Shown: positions 46,378 to 56,723, counted from the stretch's first letter. The stretch is DNA of 64,000 bases from Novosphingobium clariflavum (GCF_026420865.1 NZ_JAPCWC010000006.1:248001-312000); one strand, 5' to 3'. Numbers and translations: made by a program. The notes: generated by a model not told the origin, from the letters alone.

Positions 46378-46406
46378 GTCATTCAGGCAATTGTCGGGCT
46401 CGCATC

Positions 46407-47450
46407 ATGAACGAACTTCCCACTCCTCCGGCCATGAAGCCGATCGAAGTTGGTCCCGTGCGGATCGAGTGTCCGGTCGTGCTGGCGCCAATGACCGGGG
46501 TTTCGGACCTGCCGTTCCGCCGTATGGTGCGCAGCTTCGGCTCGGGCCTCAACGTCACCGAGATGATTGCCAGCCCGGCGGCCATCCGGGAGACTCGCGT
46601 GTCGCTCCAGAAGGCGATGTGGGATCCGGTGGAAGATCCGGTGTCGATGCAGCTTGTCGGTTGCGATCCCGAGCAGATGGGCGAGGCCGCCAAGTTGGTC
46701 GAGGATCGCGGCGCAGCGATCATCGACATCAACATGGGATGCCCGGTCCGCAAGGTCGTCAACGGCGATGCCGGTTCGGCGCTGATGCGCGATGTGCCTC
46801 TGGCGACCCGCCTGATCGAGGCGACGGTGAAGGCCGTCAAGGTACCGGTCACCGTCAAGATGCGCATGGGCTGGTGTCATGACAGCCTCAACGCTCCGGA
46901 ACTCGCGCGCATTGCCGAGGACTTGGGTGCGAAGATGATCACCGTTCATGGTCGTACCCGCAACCAGATGTACAAGGGCTCGGCCGACTGGGCTTTCGTG
47001 CGCGGGGTCAAGGACGCGGTTTCCATCCCGGTGATCGTCAATGGCGATATCTGCGGGATCGAAGATGCGGCCAAGGCGCTGGAACAGTCGGGCGCGGATG
47101 GCCTGATGGTCGGGCGCGGTGCCTACGGCAAGCCCTGGGCGCTGGCGCAGATCATGCAGTGGTGGCGCGGGAACGGCTTCGGGGCTGAGCCGGGCTTCGG
47201 CGCCCAGTACGAGATCATTCGCGAGCATTACGAAGAGATGCTCAGCCATTATGGGCGCGAGACCGGAGTGAAGATGGCCCGCAAGCATCTGGGCTGGTAC
47301 GTGCGCGGCATTCGCGGGTCGGCGGAGTTCAGAAATCACGTGAACTTCATTGACGATCCCGATCGTGTGCTTGCCGAACTTGCTGAGTTCTACGCTCCGT
47401 ATCGCGATGAACCCGGCGAGGCGAACACCCTTCAGCGTCAGGCTGCATGA
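46407..47450 (+). CDS. dusB: tRNA-dihydrouridine synthase B
   Basis: A 347-residue FMN-dependent tRNA reductase. The start block is [14 protein letters not shown]. The active-site cysteine is C112 in [18 protein letters not shown], and the FMN-phosphate region is [15 protein letters not shown] 46407 is preceded by the 18-bp repeats. The ATGA overlap with ntrB downstream is the classic proteobacterial dusB(nifR3)-ntrB pairing. Cytoplasmic. Confidence 0.93.
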   Translation: MNELPTPPAMKPIEVGPVRIECPVVLAPMTGVSDLPFRRMVRSFGSGLNVTEMIASPAAIRETRVSLQKAMWDPVEDPVSMQLVGCDPEQMGEAAKLVEDRGAAIIDINMGCPVRKVVNGDAGSALMRDVPLATRLIEATVKAVKVPVTVKMRMGWCHDSLNAPELARIAEDLGAKMITVHGRTRNQMYKGSADWAFVRGVKDAVSIPVIVNGDICGIEDAAKALEQSGADGLMVGRGAYGKPWALAQIMQWWRGNGFGAEPGFGAQYEIIREHYEEMLSHYGRETGVKMARKHLGWYVRGIRGSAEFRNHVNFIDDPDRVLAELAEFYAPYRDEPGEANTLQRQAA

Positions 47451-48574
47451 ACGCCCCTTCGGTCAATGCTCGGCCGGACATCGGGCGGTTGATGGCAAGC
47501 CTGCCGGTGGCCGTTGTGGTGCTGGAGCCGGGTCTCAGGATCGCCTCGCTCAATCCGGCGGCGGAACAGTTCTTCGGGCAATCCGCCCGCCGTCTTGTCG
47601 GCAATCGCTTGCGCGACGTCATGACGGTGCCCGACGCGCGCCTGCTGGAGCGTCTGGACGATTACGAAACGCCGGTTTCCGCGCGTGAGGTGACGGTCTC
47701 AATCCGCGGGCGCGGGGTTCTGCGCATCGATGTCAACGTCGCGCCGGTGGCCGACACCCCGGGCTGGCAGGTCCTGACGATCCACGACAACAGCGCCACC
47801 GATGCGCTGGGAGACGATTCCGGCAGCGCCGACAATGCCGTCCTGCGCGGCCCGGAGATCATGGCGCACGAGATCAAGAACCCATTGGCGGGCATTCGCG
47901 GGGCAGCGCAACTGCTGGGGCGCCATGCCAGCGAGCGCGATCTTCCGCTGACCGAACTCATTACTTCCGAAGTGGACCGGATCGCCAACCTGATCGAACG
48001 CATGCAGAAGCTGTCCCGTCGCACGACGCCGCCAGTCGAGCCGTGCAACCTCCACGAGGCCGCTCGCCGCGCCATCGACGTTCTTTCGGCGGCGCATGAG
48101 GGATCGGTGGTAAGGGTAAGAATTAAAGAGGAATTTGACCCCTCTTTGCCCGCCGTACTCGGTAGTCCCGACGCCCTTGTTCAGGTGATAATCAACCTTG
48201 TCGCCAATGCCCGTGAAGCCTGCCAGGGGGAAGCTGCGCCGCGAGTGGCCATTCGCACCCGCTTTGCCAGCGGCCTCCAGCTTCACGCCACCGATTCGGG
48301 TGAGCCGGTGCGGCTCCCCGTCGAACTGCGCGTCACCGACAACGGTCCCGGCGTCGATGCGGCGATGCGCGAGCACATTTTCGAGCCCTTCGTCACCACC
48401 AAGAAGGCGGGGCAGGGGCTTGGCTTGCCGTTGGTGCGCAAGCTTGTTCGCGACATGAACGGGCGCATCACCCACGAACGCGACGATGAAGCGGGGCTGA
48501 CGCACTTTCGCGTTCACCTGCCGCTTGCGCGTGAAACCCGCGGCAAGGCGAGCAGGAGAAAGGTCGCGCCATGA
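47447..48574 (+). CDS. ntrB: Nitrogen-sensing histidine kinase NtrB (GlnL)
   Basis: A 375-residue soluble kinase: PAS domain about residues 12-118 ([20 protein letters not shown]), phosphoacceptor H141 in [10 protein letters not shown], and the ATP-binding domain with NAREAC and [11 protein letters not shown], then [11 protein letters not shown]. It phosphorylates NtrC according to PII state. It overlaps dusB and ntrC by 4 bp each. One stretch of AT-rich codons with a 7-bp hairpin lies at 48125-48147. Confidence 0.94.
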   Translation: MNAPSVNARPDIGRLMASLPVAVVVLEPGLRIASLNPAAEQFFGQSARRLVGNRLRDVMTVPDARLLERLDDYETPVSAREVTVSIRGRGVLRIDVNVAPVADTPGWQVLTIHDNSATDALGDDSGSADNAVLRGPEIMAHEIKNPLAGIRGAAQLLGRHASERDLPLTELITSEVDRIANLIERMQKLSRRTTPPVEPCNLHEAARRAIDVLSAAHEGSVVRVRIKEEFDPSLPAVLGSPDALVQVIINLVANAREACQGEAAPRVAIRTRFASGLQLHATDSGEPVRLPVELRVTDNGPGVDAAMREHIFEPFVTTKKAGQGLGLPLVRKLVRDMNGRITHERDDEAGLTHFRVHLPLARETRGKASRRKVAP

Positions 48575-50016
48575 GTGTTCTGCTGGTCGAGGACGACGTC
48601 TCGATCGCCATCGTCATTACCGCCGCGCTGGAGGCCGAGGGCTTTGCGGTGACGCATTGCCAGACCATCGCCGAGCGTGACCGCCTATTGGGGGAGCGTG
48701 GTTTCGACGCCCTGGTCACCGACGTCATGCTGCCGGACGGCAACGGAATCGAGACGATTGATCGTGCGAGGGTGCTGCACCCCTTGATGCCGATCATCAT
48801 TCTTTCGGCGCAGAACACGCTCGATACCGCCGTGCGGGCGAGCGATACCGGCGCCTTCGAGTATTTTCCCAAGCCCTTCGACATCGACGAACTGGCGCGC
48901 ACCGTGCGCCAGGCTGCCGGAGCGGGCAAGGAACTGCTGCCGGACGGGGATGAGCCGCTGGGCGACGGCCTGCCGCTGGTGGGGCGCAGTGTCGCCATGC
49001 AATCGGTTTTCCGCATGATTACGCGGGTCCTGCGCAACGACCTGACCGTGCTGATCCTGGGAGAATCGGGAACCGGCAAGGAGCTGGTGGCCGAAGCCGT
49101 GCACAATCTCGGCCATCGCCGGGCCGGACCGTTCATCGCGGTCAACACCGCAGCGATCCCGGCCGACCTGATCGAGAGCGAGTTGTTCGGCCACGAGAAG
49201 GGTGCCTTCACCGGCGCTGTCGCGCGCCATGTCGGCAAGTTCGAGCAGGCTTCCGGCGGCACGCTGTTCCTGGACGAGATCGGTGACATGCCGATGCAGG
49301 CACAGACCCGCCTCCTTCGCGCCCTCCAGTCCGGCACTGTCAGGCGTGTTGGCGGACGCGAGGAGGTCCGCCTCGACGTTCGCATCATCGCAGCGACCAA
49401 CAAGGATCTCGAACCGGAGATCGCTGCAGGGCGCTTCCGTGAGGATCTCTATTACCGCCTCAACGTCGTGCCGATCCATATGCCGCCCCTGCGCGAGCGC
49501 CGCGACGACATCGAGGTTCTTGCCCGCCACTTCCTGCAACTGGCCGCTGGTGAAGGGCTTCCGCGCCGCCAGTTGAGTGTTGAAGCAGGGCAATTGCTGG
49601 CCCGGCAGCCGTGGCGTGGCAATGTGCGCGAACTCAAGAACGTGATCTATCGCCTCGCCTTGCTGGCGCGGGAGGATATGATCGATGCCGAAAGCGTACA
49701 GGCCTTGCTCAGCCCGGATGCAGCCACGGCGGCTACCGGGGATGACCTTTCGGGCGGCGGAGAGAGTGCCGCGATCGGGCAAGGGGGCATTGCCGATGCG
49801 GTCAGTCGCTGGCTCGCAGCCGAACGGCCTGCCAGCGGCACGATCTACGAAGCGGCAGTGGCTGCCTTTGAGCGGCCCTTGTTCAGCGAAGTGCTGCGCG
49901 AGACCGGCGGGAACCAGCTTCGGGCCGCCCAGGCATTGGGTATCAATCGCAACACCTTGCGCAAGCGATTGAGCGAACTTGCGCTCGATCCCGAGGAATT
50001 CACCCGTCGTTCATGA
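48571..50016 (+). CDS. ntrC: Nitrogen regulator NtrC (sigma-54 activator)
   Basis: A 481-residue response regulator. Receiver phosphorylation site D51 (VTDVMLPD); AAA+ domain with Walker A GESGTGKE and the sigma-54 contact loop HEKGAFTGA intact; Fis-type DNA-binding helix at the C-terminus (NQLRAAQALGINRNTLRKRL). Activates nitrogen-assimilation genes when phosphorylated by NtrB. ATGA overlap with ntrB. A 60-bp gap separates it from ntrY. Confidence 0.94.
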   Translation: MSVLLVEDDVSIAIVITAALEAEGFAVTHCQTIAERDRLLGERGFDALVTDVMLPDGNGIETIDRARVLHPLMPIIILSAQNTLDTAVRASDTGAFEYFPKPFDIDELARTVRQAAGAGKELLPDGDEPLGDGLPLVGRSVAMQSVFRMITRVLRNDLTVLILGESGTGKELVAEAVHNLGHRRAGPFIAVNTAAIPADLIESELFGHEKGAFTGAVARHVGKFEQASGGTLFLDEIGDMPMQAQTRLLRALQSGTVRRVGGREEVRLDVRIIAATNKDLEPEIAAGRFREDLYYRLNVVPIHMPPLRERRDDIEVLARHFLQLAAGEGLPRRQLSVEAGQLLARQPWRGNVRELKNVIYRLALLAREDMIDAESVQALLSPDAATAATGDDLSGGGESAAIGQGGIADAVSRWLAAERPASGTIYEAAVAAFERPLFSEVLRETGGNQLRAAQALGINRNTLRKRLSELALDPEEFTRRS

Positions 50017-50076
50017 GCCGCGCTTGATGCATTTGCACTTGCAAACCGGCAACACTGGCGTTGTAACTCGGCCACG

Positions 50077-52302
50077 ATGAACGAACAATGGGTCCGCAAG
50101 CGCGCTTGGCCGCGTTGGTGGCGGCGTGTCCAGATCGGGGCGCGCCGAGCGAATTTCTTTGCGGTCATGGAAGTCGCCTCCATTCTCGCCTTCCTGGCGA
50201 TGACGGCGGCAACCTGGATGGCGCTCAATACCGGGGCGGACAAGCGAACGCTGCTCCCCTCGAACCTGACGGCCACGCTGCTTGTCGGGACGCTGGTGCC
50301 GGCCATGGCGATCCTGGTGCTGTTCGGGCGCCGGATGGCCCTGCGCCGCGCGGCCGAACATATCGGCGGCACCGGGCAGATGCACGTGCGCATGGTGTTC
50401 ATCTTCTCGTTGATCGCTGCGGTGCCGACCCTGCTTGTGGTGGTCTTCGCATCCTGGCTGTTTCAGTCGGGCGTGGAGTTCTGGTTCTCGGATTCCTCGC
50501 GCGGCCTGCTGGAAAATGCCAACAAGCTGGCCCGTGGCTATTACGAGCAGACCCAGCGCGACGTCGGTTACGAATCTGTGGCCATGGCGCAGGACACGCG
50601 GGACTGGCTGGGTGAATATCCGGTGGGTAGCCGTGAATTCCAGGCGTTTTTCGGCGACCAGGTCTATCGCCGCAACCTTTCGGTCGCCGCCCTGGTTCAG
50701 GTGACGCCCGACGGTGAGCAGCGCACGCCGATCATCGTCGATCCGGACCGGAAATCGGATTCCAAGCGGATCGCGCCGGATGTTCAGCAAAGGCTTCAAA
50801 AGGAGCCTTACGTCGTCACTTCGGACGCCAACCGGATCGTGGCGGTCGTCCCGATCGAGCGAGATGCCGGGATCTATCTCTACGCGGCGCGTAGCAACGA
50901 CTTGCTCGCCCTGAGCCAGGGACAACGCGCCGAAAACGCCGAGAATATCGTCCAGGCCTACGAAGTGCTGACAAGCCGCGCGCGGGTTTTCCAGTTGCGC
51001 TTCAACATCGCGTTGTTCATCGCCTCGCTCGCACTCGTGGGGCTGGCTGTCTGGTTCGCGCTGCGATTTGCGGACAGGCAGGTCAAGCCGCTCTACGAAC
51101 TTGTCGACGCGGCACGTACGGTCGGCAGTGGCAATTTTGCGCTCCGTCTGGAGGGAAGAGTGGGCACCGACGAGATCGGGCTGCTCAACCGTGCCTTCAA
51201 CCGGATGACCGCGCAGATCGAGAAGCAGACCCAGGCTTTGTTGGGGGCCAACCGGCAACTGCACGAACGCCGTATCTTCATCGAGGCGGTGCTGGAATCG
51301 GTCACCTCGGGTATCATCTCGCTCGACAAGGAGGGCTACATCCTCCTGATGAACAGCACCGCGCTCAAGCTGCTCACCACGCTGGAGCAGGTGCCGGAGG
51401 GCACTCCGCTGGCCGATGTGGCCGCGCAGTTCGCCGCGCTGGTCGAGCAGGGAAGTAGCGGCGGGCTTGTTCAGTACCACCGGCACGGCGACCTGCTCAC
51501 GTTTGCGGTCAAGGTCACGCGCGATGCGACCGGCTATGTCATCACCTTTGAGGACATCACCCGCCAGTTGCTGGACCAGCGCACCGCGGCCTGGTCCGAT
51601 GTCGCGCAGCGCATCGCCCACGAGATCAAGAACCCGCTGACGCCGATCCAGCTCGCGACCGAACGCCTCAGTCGGCGCTATCGCAAGCAGATCGTCGACA
51701 ATCCGGAACTGTTCGAGGATCTGACCCGCACGATCATCCGCCAGGTCGGAGACCTGCGCAAGATGGTTGACGAGTTCTCGTCCTTCGCCCGCCTGCCCAA
51801 GCCGGTCTTCCGGCCTGAGGACCCGGTCGCGCTGACCCGGCAGGCCTTGTTCCTGCAGGAAGTCGCCCGTCCGGACATCGCCTTCAGCTTTGCCAGCGAC
51901 GGGGCGATCGGTTCGATCGACTGCGATCGTCACCAGTTCGGCCAGGCTATGACCAACGTGCTCAAGAACGCGGTAGAGGCGATCGAGGCCAAGGCCAAGG
52001 ATGCCGGTGACGACTACCACGGTGCCATCACCGTCTCTGTCGACGCGCTGAGCGGCGCCATCCTTGTGCAGATCGCCGACAACGGCATCGGTCTGTCACA
52101 GGACCGTGAACGCATCATCGAGCCTTACGTGACCACGCGCGAGAAGGGGACCGGCCTCGGTCTTGCCATCGTCAACAAGATTATCGAAGAGCATGGCGGC
52201 GAAATGCAGTTCCTGCCGACGCTTGGCGGCGGGACCACGGTGACCATGCGGTTCGCCGTCGATCCCACCGCGCAGGCCCGCAAGGCGGAGGCCGCTGAAT
52301 GA
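50077..52302 (+). CDS. ntrY: Membrane histidine kinase NtrY
   Basis: A 741-residue kinase. N-terminal membrane helices (three between about residues 33 and 128) precede an extracytoplasmic sensor domain to about residue 305 and another helix at 308-330. A HAMP domain (DRQVKPLYELVDAARTVGSG) is followed by PAS about 395-495, phosphoacceptor H515 ([11 protein letters not shown]), then an ATPase domain with KGTGLGLAIV. NtrY pairs with NtrX; the pair responds to nitrogen and, in some alphaproteobacteria, redox or envelope cues. Confidence 0.93.
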   Translation: MNEQWVRKRAWPRWWRRVQIGARRANFFAVMEVASILAFLAMTAATWMALNTGADKRTLLPSNLTATLLVGTLVPAMAILVLFGRRMALRRAAEHIGGTGQMHVRMVFIFSLIAAVPTLLVVVFASWLFQSGVEFWFSDSSRGLLENANKLARGYYEQTQRDVGYESVAMAQDTRDWLGEYPVGSREFQAFFGDQVYRRNLSVAALVQVTPDGEQRTPIIVDPDRKSDSKRIAPDVQQRLQKEPYVVTSDANRIVAVVPIERDAGIYLYAARSNDLLALSQGQRAENAENIVQAYEVLTSRARVFQLRFNIALFIASLALVGLAVWFALRFADRQVKPLYELVDAARTVGSGNFALRLEGRVGTDEIGLLNRAFNRMTAQIEKQTQALLGANRQLHERRIFIEAVLESVTSGIISLDKEGYILLMNSTALKLLTTLEQVPEGTPLADVAAQFAALVEQGSSGGLVQYHRHGDLLTFAVKVTRDATGYVITFEDITRQLLDQRTAAWSDVAQRIAHEIKNPLTPIQLATERLSRRYRKQIVDNPELFEDLTRTIIRQVGDLRKMVDEFSSFARLPKPVFRPEDPVALTRQALFLQEVARPDIAFSFASDGAIGSIDCDRHQFGQAMTNVLKNAVEAIEAKAKDAGDDYHGAITVSVDALSGAILVQIADNGIGLSQDRERIIEPYVTTREKGTGLGLAIVNKIIEEHGGEMQFLPTLGGGTTVTMRFAVDPTAQARKAEAAE

Positions 52303-52375
52303 CAGGGCGTCCTCCAACAAGGCCTCCAGCGCTCTTTCGACCGCTCTCCATATTCCTCCAGATGAAGACAATGCC

Positions 52376-53770
52376 ATGGCCCTCGAAATTCTGATTGTCG
52401 ATGACGAGCGCGACATCCGCGAACTGGTTGCGGGCGTGTTGAGCGACGAAGGCTATGAATGCCGCACAGCAGGGGACAGCGGCGCTGCGCTGGCCGCGGT
52501 CGATGCGCGCCGCCCTTCGCTGGTCCTGCTGGACGTGTGGCTCCATGGGAGCCCGATGGACGGGCTCGAAGTACTCGACGCGATCAAGGCGCGTGAGCCG
52601 GGGCTGCCGGTGATCATCTTTTCCGGCCACGGCAATATCGATACCGCGGTTGCGGCCATCAGTCGCGGCGCCGTGGACTTTATCGAAAAGCCGTTCGAGG
52701 CCGAAAAGCTGCTGCACCTCGTCGAGCGCGCAACCGAAACGGAGCGCCTGCGCCGCGAAAATGCGCAGTTGCGCTCGGATTTCACCAGTGGCGAGGAGTT
52801 CACCGGATCCAGCGGCGTCATCAACCAGGTCCGCGCGACGCTGAAGAGAGTCGCCAATACCGGCAGCCGCCTGTTGATCACGGGCCCCGCAGGATCGGGC
52901 AAGGAAGTGGCCGCGCGGCTGCTCCATGCCTGGAGTGCGCGCGCAAGCAGCGCTTTCGTCAGCGTAAATTCGGCGCGTATCACGCCTGAACGCTTCGAAC
53001 AGGAGTTGTTCGGCGAGGAAAGCGAAGGGGCACTCGTGCGCCCGGGCCTGCTGGAGATGGCCGACGGCGGGACACTCTATTTCGACGAAGTGGCCGACAT
53101 GCCGCTATCGACTCAGGCCCGCATCTTGCGGGTGTTGACCGATCAGGCGTTTGTCCGTGTTGGCGGCACCCGCCAGATCCGCGTGGATGTGCGGGTGGTC
53201 TCCTCCACTTCGCGTGATCTCGAAAAGGAAATTGCCGAACGGCGCTTCCGCGAGGATCTTTTCTATCGCCTCAACGTGGTGCCAGTCACCATTCCCGCTC
53301 TGCGCGAACGGCGCGATGACATTCCATCGCTGATCGATCATTTCTTCGCACGCTACGCGAACGAACAGGGGATTGCGCCGCCGCAGGTCAGCGCCGAGGC
53401 AATGACCGCGCTGCAGGCTTATGAATGGCCGGGCAATGTCCGCCAGCTTCGCAACGTGGTCGAACGAACCGTCATCATGGCACCGCGCGAAAAGCTGGCC
53501 CGGATCGAGGTGGACATGCTGCCGCCCGAGATCTTCGCCAATCGCACCGGCGGTGAGGCCGGAATTTCGGTGATGATGAGCGCACCGCTGCGTGAAGCGC
53601 GGGAAACCTTCGAGCGCGAATATCTGAGGCTTCAGATTCGCCGTTTCTCGGGCAATATCTCGAAGACGGCATCGTTCATCGGCATGGAGCGTTCGGCCCT
53701 GCATCGCAAACTCAAGCTGCTCGGTATGGCCGAACGGCGCGAGGGCGAACCTGACGATGAGGAAATCTGA
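52376..53770 (+). CDS. ntrX: Response regulator NtrX
   Basis: A 464-residue NtrC-family regulator. Receiver site D53 (LLDVWL). The AAA+ Walker A is GPAGSGKE (170-177), and Walker B region LYFDEVADM. The C-terminal Fis-type helix is ISKTASFIGMERSALHRKL. The sigma-54 contact loop is not conserved: where NtrC reads GHEKGAFTGAVA, this protein reads EESEGALVRP (214-223). It probably acts with sigma-70 or as a repressor. Start ATG 52376, 73 bp after ntrY. Confidence 0.93.
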   Translation: MALEILIVDDERDIRELVAGVLSDEGYECRTAGDSGAALAAVDARRPSLVLLDVWLHGSPMDGLEVLDAIKAREPGLPVIIFSGHGNIDTAVAAISRGAVDFIEKPFEAEKLLHLVERATETERLRRENAQLRSDFTSGEEFTGSSGVINQVRATLKRVANTGSRLLITGPAGSGKEVAARLLHAWSARASSAFVSVNSARITPERFEQELFGEESEGALVRPGLLEMADGGTLYFDEVADMPLSTQARILRVLTDQAFVRVGGTRQIRVDVRVVSSTSRDLEKEIAERRFREDLFYRLNVVPVTIPALRERRDDIPSLIDHFFARYANEQGIAPPQVSAEAMTALQAYEWPGNVRQLRNVVERTVIMAPREKLARIEVDMLPPEIFANRTGGEAGISVMMSAPLREARETFEREYLRLQIRRFSGNISKTASFIGMERSALHRKLKLLGMAERREGEPDDEEI

Positions 53771-53958
53771 GGCATCCAAAACGGCGGAAACCTCGGGGAT
53801 TCGGAGCTTCTCTCAGCATCTGTCATCGTCTTGCTACATTTTTCGCGTTTACTGCATTGCAGCAAGACGGTAGATTTTGATTCGAGAACGGCCATTGCCA
53901 TCAGGGCAGGGCCAGATCGCGGACCGCATAAGCGGCCGCCAAAAAAAGGAGCATGAAC

Positions 53959-54534
53959 ATGGCTGGCCGCACGCTGACCGCGCGTCCTCGTCCCACCCCC
54001 CCGCCTGCGGAAGAAAACCCCGCGTCGCCTCCGGTTGCCGCCGGCACTTCGGCGAGCAAGGGGCAGAACCTCCAGGACCAGTTCCTGAACCTCCTTCGCA
54101 AGAACAAGACGCCGGTCACGATGTTCCTCGTGAAGGGCGTGAAGCTCCAGGGCATCGTGACCTGGTTCGACAATTTCTCGATTCTCCTGCGTCGTGACGG
54201 TCAGTCGCAGCTTGTCTACAAGCATGCGATCTCGACGATCATGCCCTCGACGCCGATCGACGCGCGTCAGTTTTCCAACGGCGCTGAAAGCACCAAGAAG
54301 ACGCGTGTTCTTCAGGATGTCTTTCTGTCCAGCATCCGTAACGCCGGTGTTCAGGTCACGATGTTCCTGATCAATGGCGTCATGCTCCAGGGCCGTGTTG
54401 CCGCTTACGACCTGTTTTGCATGCTGCTGGAGCGCGAAGGCTACGTTCAGCTGGCCTACAAGCATGCGGTTTCGACGATTCAGCCCGTGACTCCGGTCGA
54501 CCTTCAGGCGCATGAAGAAATCGACGAAGACTGA
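53959..54534 (+). CDS. hfq: RNA chaperone Hfq with two tandem Sm domains
   Basis: A 191-residue protein with two complete Hfq domains in one chain. A 33-residue Pro/Ala-rich N-terminal extension precedes domain 1 (about 34-100: [17 protein letters not shown] at 87-90). Domain 2 is about 114-181 ([17 protein letters not shown] at 167-170), an exact 80-residue period. The proximal YKHA and LQD motifs are kept in both, but the basic rim patch (RKNK) exists only in domain 1. The tail is acidic. Three such chains would give a six-Sm ring. ATG 53959 is 7 nt from AAGGAG; an ATG two codons earlier is too close. The hflX gene follows after 19 bp. Confidence 0.93.
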   Translation: MAGRTLTARPRPTPPPAEENPASPPVAAGTSASKGQNLQDQFLNLLRKNKTPVTMFLVKGVKLQGIVTWFDNFSILLRRDGQSQLVYKHAISTIMPSTPIDARQFSNGAESTKKTRVLQDVFLSSIRNAGVQVTMFLINGVMLQGRVAAYDLFCMLLEREGYVQLAYKHAVSTIQPVTPVDLQAHEEIDED

Positions 54535-54553
54535 CGAGCAAAGCTGAACCGAT

Positions 54554-55894
54554 TTGAACGACGAACTCAAGGGCGAGGTCACGCGCGGCGCGCGTGCCCT
54601 TGTCGTCTATCCGCAAATGCGGGGTCGTGGAGACCTCGATACCGAAGCCCGTCTTGAAGAAGCGAAAGGGCTCGCCCTCGCGATCGGCCTTGTCGTGGCC
54701 GAAGCCATGGCAATTCCCATCCGCGAGCCGCGCGCCGGCACGCTCTTCGGCGAAGGCCAGATCCAGAACATCGGCGTCGCCTGCGAGCTGAACGAGGCAG
54801 AACTGATAATCGTCGACGGCTCACTGTCGGCGATCCAGCAGCGCAATCTCGAGGAAAAGCTCAAGCGCAAGGTCATCGACCGTACCGGACTGATCCTGGA
54901 GATCTTCGGTGAACGCGCCGCGACCGCGGAAGGTCGCCTCCAGGTCGAACTGGCGCACCTCGATTACCAGGCTGGTCGCCTTGTGCGCAGCTGGACTCAC
55001 CTTGAACGTCAGCGCGGCGGTTTCGGCTTCCTTGGCGGCCCCGGCGAAACGCAGATCGAGGCGGACCGCCGCATGATCCGCGATCGCATGGGCAAGATCC
55101 GCCGTGAACTGGAGCAAGTCCGCCGGACACGCGGCCTGCACCGCGACCGGCGTGAAAAGGCACCTTGGCCGATTGTCGCGCTTGTGGGCTATACGAACGC
55201 AGGGAAATCGACCCTTTTCAATTATTTGACGGGCGCTCAGGTGATGGCGCAGGATCTCCTGTTCGCCACGCTGGATCCGACGATGCGGGCCATTCGATTG
55301 CCCGGCGTCGAAAAGGCGATCCTCTCGGATACCGTCGGCTTCATTTCCGACCTTCCTACCCAGCTTGTCGCGGCCTTCCGTGCGACCCTGGAGGAAGTGA
55401 CGGCCGCCGATCTTATCCTGCACGTCCGTGACATCGCCAACCCCGACACCGAGGCACAGAAGCGGCAAGTGCTGGACGTACTGGCCGACCTCGGAGTGCT
55501 TGGCAGTGGCGAGAACGAAGACGGAGCAGGGGAGGCCGAGCCCGCGATCCCGATGATCGAGGTGTGGAACAAGTGGGATCTTCTCGGGCCTGAACAGGCC
55601 GAAGAGCTGCGTGAGGTGATTGCACACCGCGTTGGCGAGACGATCGTGCCGATTTCCGCGCTCACCGGCATGGGATGCGACGCGTTGCTGGAAACGGTGG
55701 GCTTGTCTCTCACCGAGGATGCAAAGCTCTACAGCTTTGTCATTCCTGCGGCAGACGGCCAGCGCCTGGCATTCCTGCATGCGCGTGGTGACGTCGTGTC
55801 CGAAGAAGATGCTGGCGAAAACGAGCAGGGGCCTCTGCTGCGGGTGCAGGTACGCCTTGCCGACCGCGAGCTAGGCCGTTTCAGCGCGCTCTGA
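54554..55894 (+). CDS. hflX: GTPase HflX
   Basis: A 446-residue ribosome-associated GTPase. The N-terminal HflX domain includes LFGEGQIQNIG and the glycine-rich linker HLERQRGGFGFLGGPGETQI. The G domain begins GYTNAGKST (212-220), with DTVGFISDLPTQL and NKWD later. It splits stalled or heat-damaged ribosomes. The start is TTG at 54554 without a strong ribosome-binding site, typical of a gene coupled to hfq. The last 24 bp overlap the convergent mazG gene. Confidence 0.94.
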   Translation: MNDELKGEVTRGARALVVYPQMRGRGDLDTEARLEEAKGLALAIGLVVAEAMAIPIREPRAGTLFGEGQIQNIGVACELNEAELIIVDGSLSAIQQRNLEEKLKRKVIDRTGLILEIFGERAATAEGRLQVELAHLDYQAGRLVRSWTHLERQRGGFGFLGGPGETQIEADRRMIRDRMGKIRRELEQVRRTRGLHRDRREKAPWPIVALVGYTNAGKSTLFNYLTGAQVMAQDLLFATLDPTMRAIRLPGVEKAILSDTVGFISDLPTQLVAAFRATLEEVTAADLILHVRDIANPDTEAQKRQVLDVLADLGVLGSGENEDGAGEAEPAIPMIEVWNKWDLLGPEQAEELREVIAHRVGETIVPISALTGMGCDALLETVGLSLTEDAKLYSFVIPAADGQRLAFLHARGDVVSEEDAGENEQGPLLRVQVRLADRELGRFSAL

Positions 55895-56656
55895 CCGCTT
55901 GACCGCCTGCCAGTAAGCCTCCTGTTCATCGAGCGAGAGCGCCGCGAAATCCAGTCCATCCCGGGCGGCAAAGGCCTCCATGGACCGGAAGCGGCGCTCG
56001 AACTTGGCATTGGCTGCGCGCAGGGCGTCTTCGGGGGCGATACCATTGAGGCGGACCAAGTTGACGGCAGCAAAAAGCAGGTCGCCGGCTTCCTCCAGGC
56101 GGTCTGCCTCGCCGGCCTCTGCGAGTTCGGCCATTTCTTCGGTAACCTTTTCCGCGGCACCGCTGGGATCGGGCCAATCGAAACCGACGCGGGCGGCGCG
56201 CTTCTGGAGCTTCTCGGCCCGCATCAACGCCGGCAGGGAGATAGCCACGCCGTCGACCGCGCTCGTTTCACCCTTGTTCGCGCGTTCCTTGGCTTTCAGC
56301 TTTTCCCAACGCTCGGTCTGGGCATCACCCGAGGTCTCTTCACCAAAGATGTGAGGATGGCGCGATTCCAGCTTGTCCGAGATTGCGGCAGCGACATCGC
56401 CAAACGCGAAGTGGCCCAGTTCTTCGGCCATGCGGGCGTGAAAAACGACCTGAAGCAGCAGGTCGCCGAGTTCTCCGCGCAGATCGACCATGTCTTCGCG
56501 CGCAATGGCGTCGGCGACCTCGTAGGCTTCTTCGATCGTGTAGGGTGCGATCGTCGCGAAATCCTGCTCGCGGTCCCATTCACAGCCTGAAACCGGATCG
56601 CGCAGCCGCGCCATGATGCCCAGAAGACGATCGATCTGGTGGTGGTACGGGGTCAT
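55871..56656 (-). CDS. mazG: Nucleoside triphosphate pyrophosphohydrolase MazG
   Basis: A 261-residue all-alpha NTP pyrophosphohydrolase with two MazG domains. The EEAYEVADAI and DLRGELGDLLLQVVFHARMA blocks hold the Mg-binding acidic residues EExxE and ExxD; the second copy is VTEEMAELAEAGEADRLEEA. It removes aberrant NTPs and lowers ppGpp. ATG 56656 sits 6 nt after AGG. It overlaps hflX 3' end to 3' end by 24 bp. Confidence 0.93.
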   Translation of the reverse strand: MTPYHHQIDRLLGIMARLRDPVSGCEWDREQDFATIAPYTIEEAYEVADAIAREDMVDLRGELGDLLLQVVFHARMAEELGHFAFGDVAAAISDKLESRHPHIFGEETSGDAQTERWEKLKAKERANKGETSAVDGVAISLPALMRAEKLQKRAARVGFDWPDPSGAAEKVTEEMAELAEAGEADRLEEAGDLLFAAVNLVRLNGIAPEDALRAANAKFERRFRSMEAFAARDGLDFAALSLDEQEAYWQAVKRSERAETA

Positions 56657-56723
56657 GATCACCTGCGGCAAGATAGGTTGATAATATGTATTATGTTAAA
56701 TTTGTGATCGCCACTATTCGAAG

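Noticed and set aside
46101..46406. N-terminal extension of dusB
   Set aside because: The extra 102 codons lie opposite ispDF; the family start is MNELPTPP at 46407.
50011..52020. Minus-strand open frame opposite ntrY
   Set aside because: Shadow frame; ntrY kinase motifs are unambiguous.
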